Source: Syntrophomonadaceae bacterium
Lineage (GTDB): Bacteria > Bacillota > Syntrophomonadia > Syntrophomonadales > Syntrophomonadaceae
Assembly: GCA_028698695.1 (NCBI GenBank)
Contig: JAQVWB010000091.1
Coordinates: 1-7,878, forward strand
Length of the DNA stretch: 7,878 nucleotides
Reading direction: 5' to 3'
A program made the position numbers and the translations under genes. Shown here piece by piece: positions 1 through 4,790 of the stretch; positions within the stretch are counted from its first letter, which is position 1, and the number at the start of each line of letters is the position of its first letter. A model generated the notes under the pieces. The model was not told the origin of the DNA, ran no database searches, and saw only the letters and a program-made list of their open reading frames with translations.

Positions 1-115
1 TAGGCACCATTCGCTTATATCCACCGTGGCAACCGGGGGGATTTTCGGACTGGGAGCCCGCGGATATTTCCTGGCAGTAGAGGCTGCCATTCATATAATT
101 GCCGGAGGTAAATAA
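1..115 (+). CDS. aroQ: 3-dehydroquinate dehydratase, type II (C-terminal fragment)
   Basis: The reading frame enters the window at base 2 and ends at TAA 113-115, giving 37 residues. They begin R-H-H-S-L-I-S and continue VATGGIFGLGARGYFLAVEA. This matches the C-terminal end of type II dehydroquinases: the conserved His-Ser after a basic residue (the family's substrate-binding histidine), then A-x-G-x-I-x-G-x-G, then G-Y-x-L-A-x-x-A. The enzyme interconverts 3-dehydroquinate and 3-dehydroshikimate in the cytoplasmic shikimate pathway. The rest of the gene lies upstream of the window. The SD for pepP overlaps its last codons, so the two genes are probably co-transcribed. An aroQ-pepP-efp order is common in Firmicutes, which supports the call. 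The fragment is short, but the motif is distinctive. Confidence 0.88.
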   Translation, partial: RHHSLISTVATGGIFGLGARGYFLAVEAAIHIIAGGK

Positions 116-117
116 AT

Positions 118-1194
118 TTGCAAATAGAGCCGAACAGGCTGCAGCGAATTCAGAAGCTGAGATTGTTGATGCAGCAAAATGAAGTAGATGCTTTTATAGT
201 AGTTAAAGCAGAGAATATTTATTATCTGTCCGGTTTTACCAGCGGAGAAGATGCCTTATTGCTGATAACCGGGACTGATAAATTTATTCTGACTGATGCC
301 CGTTATAGTGAGCAATTAAAGCAGGAAGCTCCGGATTGGAATTTGCTGCAGGGGAAACCCGGTTCGTTGGACGAATTGAAAGAGGTCACACTGGATTGCC
401 AGCGTATCGGAATAGAAGACAGTATAGTATATCGCCAGTTTTGTGAGTTGCATAAGCAGTTGCCCAACAAAATGACAGCTTTATCCGGGTTGGTAGAGGA
501 ACTGAGAATAATAAAAGATGAAACTGAATTGGATTTAATGCGTAAATGTGCAAGTATAAGCGACATTGTATTTAGCAGATTATTGGATTTTATTAAACCG
601 GGAATAACTGAAATAGAAGTGGCCAATTTTATCGCCAACGCTTTGCGTGAAGGCGGATGTCAGAAGGAAGCGTTTGATACCATTGCCGTATCGGCTGAGA
701 ATGCGGCTTTGCCCCATGGAAAACCCGGTAAAAGATTGTTGACAGAAGGAGATATGCTCACCCTTGATTTTGGCGGCATTTATGCCGGTTATTGTGCAGA
801 CATGACCCGTACCGTAGTGATTGAATCAGCCAGTCAGAGGTTACATAGTCTTTATGAGCAGGTATTTTCTGCCCAGATGGCAGGTGTGGCAGCAGTTAAA
901 CCGGGGATTACAGCGGCGCAAGTCGATAAGATTGTCAGGGATTGTCTGGCTGTGGCCGGATTGGATAAATATTTTGTGCATGGTACCGGTCACGGGTTGG
1001 GACTGGAAGTTCATGAAAAACCAACTGTTTCACCGCGGGGAACCGGTTATCTGGAAGAAAATATGGTAATTACTATTGAACCGGGAATTTATATTCCCGG
1101 CTGGGGAGGAATACGGATAGAGGATAGCGTAATTGTAAAAAGTGGAGGATGTGAAATCATTACTTGCTCGGACAAAAACCTAATCTTAATTTGA
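118..1194 (+). CDS. pepP: Xaa-Pro aminopeptidase, M24B family
   Basis: This cytoplasmic metallopeptidase removes N-terminal residues that precede proline. The 358 residues show the usual two parts: a creatinase-like N-terminal domain (about 1-125) and a pita-bread catalytic domain (about 130-355). All five expected metal ligands are visible: D217 in TLDFGG, D228 in CADMTRT, H292 in HGTGHGLGLEVHE, E321 in TIEPGIYI and E335 in GIRIEDS. H200 (in LPHGKP) and H299 match the histidines the family uses for substrate binding and proton transfer. The length is typical of short Firmicute enzymes often annotated YqhT or PapA. The start is TTG 118, chosen because GGAGG at 104-108 lies 9 nt upstream and no better start follows. 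It begins two bases after the aroQ stop and is followed 18 nt later by efp. The family is secure; the exact substrate is not. Confidence 0.94.
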   Translation: MQIEPNRLQRIQKLRLLMQQNEVDAFIVVKAENIYYLSGFTSGEDALLLITGTDKFILTDARYSEQLKQEAPDWNLLQGKPGSLDELKEVTLDCQRIGIEDSIVYRQFCELHKQLPNKMTALSGLVEELRIIKDETELDLMRKCASISDIVFSRLLDFIKPGITEIEVANFIANALREGGCQKEAFDTIAVSAENAALPHGKPGKRLLTEGDMLTLDFGGIYAGYCADMTRTVVIESASQRLHSLYEQVFSAQMAGVAAVKPGITAAQVDKIVRDCLAVAGLDKYFVHGTGHGLGLEVHEKPTVSPRGTGYLEENMVITIEPGIYIPGWGGIRIEDSVIVKSGGCEIITCSDKNLILI

Positions 1195-1212
1195 TGGAGG
1201 GATTATTTCAGC

Positions 1213-1770
1213 ATGATATCGGTAAATGATTTTCGTACCGGAGCAACAATTGAACTGGATGGCAGCGCTTATCAGGTAGTGGAGTTTCAACATGTAAAAC
1301 CGGGAAAAGGGGCGGCTTTTGTTCGTGCCAAACTGAAGAATATTCAAACTGGTGCTACGGTTGAGAAAACCTTCCGGGGCGGGGAAAAAGTTCCCAAAGC
1401 TCATCTGGATCGCCGGGAGATGCAGTATTTATATAACGACGGCGAAGGTTATGTATTTATGGACAATGAAAATTATGAACAGACTACTCTTTCCGCTGAG
1501 CAGATTGGCGAAGGGGTAAAATGGCTGCTGGAGAACATGAATATTGCGGTATTATTGTTTAAAGAACATATCATCGGTGTGGATTTGCCTAATTTCGTTG
1601 AGTTGAAAGTAGTTGAGACTGAACCGGGAGTTAAGGGCGATACTGCTACCGGCGCAACGAAGAAGGCTACTCTGGAAACTGGTGCGGTAGTACATGTACC
1701 TCTTTTTGTAAATGAGGGTGATGTACTGCGTATTGATACACGTACCGGAGAATACATGGAACGGGCTTAG
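1213..1770 (+). CDS. efp: Elongation factor P
   Basis: EF-P enters the ribosomal E site and relieves stalling at polyproline stretches. The 185 residues match the family length and three-domain layout: a KOW-like domain (about 1-62), an OB domain (about 65-127) and a C-terminal OB domain (about 129-185). The N-terminus MISVNDFRTG and the loop HVKPGKGAAF are diagnostic. K32 at the loop tip is the residue that carries the post-translational modification in other bacteria. No modification gene is in this window, so its chemistry here cannot be told. The C-terminal signature runs from K151 to G169 and includes VVHVPLFVNEGD. The start is ATG 1213, with GGAGG at 1196-1200. The gene sits 18 nt after pepP and probably shares its transcript. 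It has no convincing intrinsic terminator; the A+T palindrome AAATTTTAAAATTT just after the stop has no GC stem. Confidence 0.97.
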   Translation: MISVNDFRTGATIELDGSAYQVVEFQHVKPGKGAAFVRAKLKNIQTGATVEKTFRGGEKVPKAHLDRREMQYLYNDGEGYVFMDNENYEQTTLSAEQIGEGVKWLLENMNIAVLLFKEHIIGVDLPNFVELKVVETEPGVKGDTATGATKKATLETGAVVHVPLFVNEGDVLRIDTRTGEYMERA

Positions 1771-1799
1771 CTTAAATTTTAAAATTTATTATGTCTATT

Positions 1800-1854
1800 T
1801 CCTCCTTTTTGGGCTAATACTATGAATGTTTAATATTTGGCCTGAAAAGGAGGA
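1800..1854 (+). promoter_or_regulatory. Long hairpin sequestering the RBS of the zinc-ribbon gene
   Basis: Bases 1800-1817 pair with 1837-1854 over 18 consecutive positions: 15 Watson-Crick pairs and three G-U wobbles (1810-1844, 1811-1843 and 1815-1839). The loop is 19 nt. The 3' arm contains the SD of the next gene, AAAAGGAGG (1845-1853), 7 nt before its TTG start. The 5' arm therefore carries a near-perfect anti-SD, CCTCCTTTT. No T-run follows, so it does not look like an intrinsic terminator. The likely effect is to limit translation unless the stem is opened, for example by temperature, a protein or ribosomes arriving from efp. The pairing is seen directly; the regulatory role is inferred. 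Confidence 0.6.
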
Positions 1855-1860
1855 TTTGCT

Positions 1861-2310
1861 TTGCCGAGAATTTCTGAACAGATAAGCTATTTGTCCGGTT
1901 TATGTGAAGGTTTAAATATCACTGAGGATACGCCGCAGGGTAAAGTTTTACTGGCAATCATTGATGTATTGGACACATTAAACGATGAAATCAGTCAGGT
2001 GGATTTTGATTTGGTGGAATGTCAGAATCAATTGGAAGAAATGGATGACCAGTTATGTTACATGGATAAACTTATCAATGATAATGGCACAAGTGATGAA
2101 ATCATTGAATTCGAATGTTCCAAATGTGGGGAGGAGTTATATTTTAACGCTGATATTCTGGAAGATGAAGATAGCATTGAAATAATATGTCCCACTTGTC
2201 AGGAGGTAGTATATATCCACGAAGGTGCGTACGATTATGACCCTTCCTATATAGAAAGTGACATTGATGACCATGTATGGTTTGGGTCTGACTCGAAACG
2301 GGAGCAGTAG
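1861..2310 (+). CDS. Small acidic zinc-ribbon protein of unknown function
   Basis: The protein has 149 residues and starts at TTG 1861, chosen because the strong SD AAAAGGAGG lies 7 nt upstream. Residues 1-75 look helical and acidic, with a heptad-like stretch around 36-72 (DVLDTLNDEISQVDFDLVEC) that may form a short coiled coil. Residues 84-118 hold a Cys4 zinc-ribbon: C86-S-K-C89 and C110-P-T-C113, each on a beta knuckle. The tail (119-149) is rich in Asp, Glu and Tyr. From memory, a protein of this type often lies between efp and spoIIIAA in Clostridia and Negativicutes; I think it is the family NCBI names for a CD1247 N-terminal domain, but I am not certain. It has no signal peptide or membrane segment, so it should be cytoplasmic. 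A terminator separates it from spoIIIA, so it need not be a sporulation gene. Function is unknown. Confidence 0.85.
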   Translation: MPRISEQISYLSGLCEGLNITEDTPQGKVLLAIIDVLDTLNDEISQVDFDLVECQNQLEEMDDQLCYMDKLINDNGTSDEIIEFECSKCGEELYFNADILEDEDSIEIICPTCQEVVYIHEGAYDYDPSYIESDIDDHVWFGSDSKREQ

Positions 2311-2333
2311 GTAAACTTTATAATTTACAAAAC

Positions 2334-2385
2334 AGGAACTGTCTTTTGCATCATTTTCAGGGTGTAAAAAGACAGTTCCTTTTTT
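2334..2385 (+). terminator. Rho-independent terminator before spoIIIA
   Basis: AGGAACTGTCTTTT (2334-2347) and AAAAGACAGTTCCT (2367-2380) form a perfect 14-bp stem with a 19-nt loop. The run of six T at 2380-2385 follows directly. It lies 23 nt after the stop of the zinc-ribbon gene and ends its transcript. The spoIIIA operon must therefore have its own promoter downstream. An ATG at 2386 abuts the T-run but is not a believable start. Confidence 0.92.
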
Positions 2386-2415
2386 ATGAGGGACGAGGGG
2401 ATCGCCAGGTTAATG

Positions 2416-2443
2416 GAATATTTTAGAGTACATGCCAATATCT
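2416..2443 (+). promoter_or_regulatory. Candidate sigma-E-type promoter for spoIIIA
   Basis: The spoIIIA operon is sigma-E controlled in the mother cell of Bacillus subtilis. Between the terminator and the SD, GAATATT (2416-2422) fits the sigma-E -35 pattern K-M-A-T-A-T-T at every position. Thirteen bases later CAATATCT (2436-2443) is only a weak match to the -10 CATACAnT. The implied start point, near 2450, would leave the SD almost at the 5' end of the RNA, which is unusual. Some promoter must lie in 2386-2452; this placement is tentative. Confidence 0.3.
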
Positions 2444-2452
2444 ATATAGAGC

Positions 2453-2462
2453 AAGGTGGTGA
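2453..2462 (+). promoter_or_regulatory. Ribosome binding site fixing the spoIIIAA start
   Basis: AAGGTGGTGA differs by one base from the ideal AAGGAGGTGA and lies 4 nt before ATG 2467. The earlier in-frame ATG 2386 directly follows the terminator T-run and has no SD, so the true N-terminus is MYRVEGN. Confidence 0.88.
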
Positions 2463-2466
2463 CTCT

Positions 2467-3420
2467 ATGTACCGGGTTGAAGGGAATATTATCAGCAGTG
2501 AAATTGCATCTTATCTTGCTCCACCAGTCAGGCAGTTGCTGTTGGGTCTGGACGAGCAGTATTGCAACAGAATGGAGGAAATCCGTCTGCGTTGTCAACA
2601 GCCGTTGTTGTTAAAGTTGGGTGACCGCGATTTTACTATAACCCCGAGCGGGCGTCCGGCAACTGATCTGTATTCGGGATATATTGTTACGAGGGAGGAT
2701 ATTCAACGTAGTTTGGCATCAATCAGTGATAATAGTCTTTATGCTTTTGAAGAGGAGATAAAAAGGGGGTATATTACTATTCCCGGGGGTCATCGCGTGG
2801 GACTGGCCGGTCAGGTAGTAGTACATAATGGGGAAATTAAAACCCTCAAAAATTTTTCCTCGCTCTGTTTTCGTATCGCGCGGGAAGTTCATGATTGCGC
2901 CTTGCCGCTCATCCCTTATATTGCTCCGCGGGGGGTACCGGTCAGTTCTTTGTTAATTTCACCTCCGCGTTGTGGTAAAACCACTTTGCTTAGGGATTTG
3001 GCGCGTATATTGTCAACCGGTCGCGCCAATCTGCCCGCCCGGAATGTAACCGTTATTGATGAGCGTTCAGAGCTGGCCGGTTGCTATCTGGGAATTCCTC
3101 AGCTGGATGTAGGCAGCCGAACTGATGTGCTGGATGGCTGTCCCAAGGCAGAAGGAATGATGATGGCCATTCGCAGCTTGTCTCCCCAGGTGGTTATAAC
3201 TGATGAAATTGGGCGGGCTGAAGATGTTGCTGCTATCAGTGAGTGCCTTAATGCCGGTGTGGTAGTGATAGCCAGCATTCATGCCCGTAATGTAAAGGAG
3301 TTGGAAAACCGACCGCTTATGCAGGATTTAATGAAGATGAGAGCTTTTAGAAGCGGGATTACGCTTTCCCGGCGAATACATCCGGGCAATATTGAAGAAA
3401 CCATTAGGTGGCAAGCCTGA
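2467..3420 (+). CDS. spoIIIAA: Stage III sporulation protein AA, secretion-type ATPase
   Basis: SpoIIIAA is the cytoplasmic ATPase of the mother-cell SpoIIIA complex, related to hexameric ATPases of type II/IV secretion and pilus systems. It is thought to power the channel that sustains forespore gene expression after engulfment. With the start at ATG 2467 it has 317 residues, close to the roughly 307 of B. subtilis. The N-terminal domain (about 1-150) contains YAFEEEIKRGYITIPGGHRVG. The ATPase core has the P-loop SPPRCGKTT (165-173, K171), an acidic segment VIDERSE (196-202), a Walker B-like strand VVITDEIGR (D246, E247) and a His-box-like SIHAR (H272). The P-loop has Ser at the usual first Gly and Arg before the Cys, a mild deviation. 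It is the first gene of the operon; its TGA overlaps the spoIIIAB ATG. Confidence 0.95.
   Translation: MYRVEGNIISSEIASYLAPPVRQLLLGLDEQYCNRMEEIRLRCQQPLLLKLGDRDFTITPSGRPATDLYSGYIVTREDIQRSLASISDNSLYAFEEEIKRGYITIPGGHRVGLAGQVVVHNGEIKTLKNFSSLCFRIAREVHDCALPLIPYIAPRGVPVSSLLISPPRCGKTTLLRDLARILSTGRANLPARNVTVIDERSELAGCYLGIPQLDVGSRTDVLDGCPKAEGMMMAIRSLSPQVVITDEIGRAEDVAAISECLNAGVVVIASIHARNVKELENRPLMQDLMKMRAFRSGITLSRRIHPGNIEETIRWQA
3406..3411 (+). promoter_or_regulatory. Ribosome binding site choosing the spoIIIAB start
   Basis: AGGTGG lies 8 nt before ATG 3420. The GTG at 3408, which would add four residues, falls inside this SD and has no SD of its own, so ATG 3420 is preferred. Confidence 0.75.
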
Positions 3421-3944
3421 TGTTGTGGTTAAAGACTATTGGAATTGTGCTGGTTATGACCGGGTTTGGAAGCTGGGGACTTAACCAGGCCAGACGGATT
3501 CGCAGCCGGGTTGAACAATTAGCCGGCCTGCGTCTGGGGCTTAATTTTCTTCTAAAGGAAATCACCTATATACATACGCCTTTACCTCAGGCTTTAAAAA
3601 GAACGGCACAATTTTCAGCTTATCCGGTTTCTGTAATATTTAAGGAAGTGGCCTGCTGCTTGGAAGAAAAGCAGGGCAATACTGCCAGTGAAGCCTGGCA
3701 GAAAGGTATGCAGAAGTTATCCTTTTATTCAGAATTAACCTTGGCTGATCTGGAGTTGCTTTCTACGCTGGGTTATCAGATAGGCATGTCAGATGCAAAA
3801 GAGCAGGAACGCGTATTTTTACTGGTTCAGGAAGAACTGAAACTTTTGGAGGAAGAAGCCGTAAAAGCCTGTGAATCCGGGCAGAAGTTGTGGAGTTACA
3901 GCGGGTTTGTTCTGGGAGCAGTGGTAGTGTTGCTGCTGATTTGA
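3420..3944 (+). CDS. spoIIIAB: Stage III sporulation protein AB
   Basis: SpoIIIAB is a mother-cell membrane protein of the SpoIIIA complex. It resembles the cytoplasmic domain of GspF-type secretion platform proteins and is expected to sit next to the SpoIIIAA ATPase. From ATG 3420 the protein has 174 residues, against about 171 in B. subtilis. A hydrophobic segment lies at the N-terminus (about 4-20) and another at the very C-terminus (about 160-174, ending GAVVVLLLI). Between them is a helical cytoplasmic domain with the family-like LRLGLNFLLKEITYIHTPLP (37-56) and GYQIGMSD (118-125). The start overlaps the spoIIIAA stop as TGATG, implying translational coupling. A 35-nt gap leads to spoIIIAC. 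Confidence 0.93.
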   Translation: MLWLKTIGIVLVMTGFGSWGLNQARRIRSRVEQLAGLRLGLNFLLKEITYIHTPLPQALKRTAQFSAYPVSVIFKEVACCLEEKQGNTASEAWQKGMQKLSFYSELTLADLELLSTLGYQIGMSDAKEQERVFLLVQEELKLLEEEAVKACESGQKLWSYSGFVLGAVVVLLLI

Positions 3945-3979
3945 ATAACAATTAACAACTATTTAGGTGGAGGAAAACC

Positions 3980-4174
3980 ATGGATGTAGATATTATTTTT
4001 CGCATAGCCGGTATCGGTATCCTGATTTCAGTATTATCTATTGTACTTAAACAGGCAAAGAAGGAAGAACAGGCGGAAATGCTTACTCTGGCAGGAGTAG
4101 TGGTTGTTCTAATAATTGTTGTGCAGCTAATGAATCAATTATTTACCGTCGTCCGATCAGTTTTTAATTTGTAG
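3980..4174 (+). CDS. spoIIIAC: Stage III sporulation protein AC
   Basis: SpoIIIAC is a small integral membrane protein of the SpoIIIA channel complex, related in sequence to part of SpoIIIAD. Its 64 residues compare with about 68 in B. subtilis. Two membrane helices are visible (about 5-23 and 35-57), joined by a charged loop KQAKKEEQAE (24-33), which fits a hairpin through the outer forespore membrane. The start is ATG 3980 with the strong SD AGGTGGAGG at 3965-3973. The TAG stop is 4172-4174. In most relatives spoIIIAD follows almost at once; here 226 bp of repeat-rich, non-coding DNA intervene. Confidence 0.93.
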   Translation: MDVDIIFRIAGIGILISVLSIVLKQAKKEEQAEMLTLAGVVVVLIIVVQLMNQLFTVVRSVFNL

Positions 4175-4175
4175 T

Positions 4176-4201
4176 GAGGGGTGACTTTATTGTCATTCTG
4201 A
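4176..4201 (+). other. Probable stranded RBS and start of spoIIIAD
   Basis: GAGGGGTGA (4176-4184) is a good SD directly after the spoIIIAC stop. With 5-nt spacing it points to TTG 4190, but that frame stops after three codons (TTG TCA TTC TGA, 4190-4201). The TTG overlaps the first bases of the palindromic repeat. The position is just where spoIIIAD would be expected to start, so this looks like the old initiation signal, cut off by the insert. The SD is seen; its history is inferred. Confidence 0.4.
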
Positions 4202-4259
4202 GCAATAGCGAAGGATCTAATGGACAGCAGAGATGCTTCACTTCGTTCAGCATGACAAT
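4189..4259. repeat. 71-bp palindromic dispersed repeat in the spoIIIAC-spoIIIAD gap
   Basis: The left arm (4189-4218, beginning ATTGTCATTCTGAGC) and right arm (4231-4259, ending TTCAGCATGACAAT) are imperfect inverted copies. About 22 of 27 core positions match, with one single-base gap, around a 12-nt loop. Translated in one direction this type of sequence yields HSERSEES, and in the other FAVAQHD, peptides often seen where such repeats are wrongly called as genes. A second, half-length copy is at 7723-7750. There is no transposase, so it is a non-autonomous, MITE- or REP-like unit. In RNA it would form a long hairpin inside the operon transcript. Confidence 0.85.
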
Positions 4260-4287
4260 TAAGGATAGTCGTATATTAATTAATACC

Positions 4288-4367
4288 GTCAGGCAAAGTC
4301 AGGAAGAATCAGAAAAAGTCAGGTTCAGAAAATCTAACCTGACTCACCACAGAAAAAGTCAGGTTCA
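4288..4367 (+). repeat. GTCAGG repeat block with an 18-nt direct repeat
   Basis: GTCAGG occurs at 4288, 4298, 4318 and 4358, giving spacings of 10, 20 and 40. The last two copies lie in an identical 18-mer, CAGAAAAAGTCAGGTTCA, at 4310-4327 and 4350-4367. An inverted partner AACCTGACT (4336-4344) lies between them. The block is distinct from the neighbouring palindromic repeat. It encodes nothing believable: the 81-codon frame across it (from GTG 4174) is low-complexity and matches no family I know. Confidence 0.8.
4317..4365 (+). promoter_or_regulatory. Two mutually exclusive hairpins upstream of spoIIIAD
   Basis: AACCTGACT (4336-4344) can pair with AGTCAGGTT at 4317-4325 (9 bp, 10-nt loop) or with the identical AGTCAGGTT at 4357-4365 (9 bp, 12-nt loop). 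It cannot pair with both. The second hairpin ends 20 nt before the spoIIIAD SD, so the choice of fold could affect access to that SD. A TTTTTT run at 4380-4385 follows after 14 nt, too far to make a normal terminator. The pairing is seen; the switch function is speculative. Confidence 0.35.
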
Positions 4368-4400
4368 TAAGGTTTTGAGTTTTTTAAGGGGAGATAGGCT

Positions 4401-4790
4401 TTGGAGATTGCCCAAATAGTCGGAATTGCACTGGTTACTGCCATAATGCTGTTAATTCTGCGCCAGGAGAAGCCGGTTATGGCGGTGATACTTAGTATCG
4501 TATTCAGTGTGGTTATATTTCTGTTCATGATTGACAAGCTGGCTTCAATTATAGAGGTTATGACCGAGTTGACCAGGCGGGCGGGAATAAACTATTTTTT
4601 TCTTTCCTGCTTGTTGAAGATTTTGGGGGTGGCGTATCTGGGAGAGTTTACCGCTTCTATTTGTAATGATGCCGGCGAGCAGGCGGTAGCCAAAAAGGTT
4701 GAGTTTGCCAGCAAAATAATTATTGCGGTTCTGGCGTTACCTATATTGGTAGCGATATTGGAATCGCTGCTGGAATTGATGCCGGGATGA
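4401..4790 (+). CDS. spoIIIAD: Stage III sporulation protein AD
   Basis: SpoIIIAD is a multi-pass membrane subunit of the SpoIIIA complex, with a region related to SpoIIIAC. Its 129 residues compare with about 133 in B. subtilis. Hydrophobic segments lie at about 3-21, 26-44, 64-83 and 105-126. The segment from LASIIEVMTELTRRAGINYF (47-66) to ILGVAYLGEFTASICNDAGE (74-93) is characteristic of the family. The start is TTG 4401, with AAGGGGAG at 4386-4393, 7 nt upstream. Repeat DNA before this SD separates the gene from spoIIIAC, so coupling to upstream translation is lost. The protein itself seems intact from its first residues (MEIAQIVGIA). Its TGA overlaps the spoIIIAE ATG. Confidence 0.93.
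   Translation: MEIAQIVGIALVTAIMLLILRQEKPVMAVILSIVFSVVIFLFMIDKLASIIEVMTELTRRAGINYFFLSCLLKILGVAYLGEFTASICNDAGEQAVAKKVEFASKIIIAVLALPILVAILESLLELMPG

Noticed and set aside
1774..1787. AAATTTTAAAATTT palindrome after efp as a terminator
   Set aside because: The stem has no G-C pairs and no separate T-run, so it would be too unstable.
1809..1836. TTGGGC ... TAATAT as a promoter for the zinc-ribbon gene
   Set aside because: Both boxes match poorly and the start point would fall inside the 3' arm of the hairpin, a few bases before the SD; the RNA-stem explanation fits the sequence better.
2386..2466. 27-residue N-terminal extension of SpoIIIAA from ATG 2386
   Set aside because: The ATG directly follows the terminator T-run and has no SD, while ATG 2467 has a near-ideal SD and gives the normal family length.
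4174..4419. 81-codon + strand reading frame from GTG 4174 across the spoIIIAC-AD gap
   Set aside because: It is formed by the dispersed repeat and the GTCAGG block, has a GTG start overlapping the spoIIIAC stop, runs into spoIIIAD and has no family-like composition.
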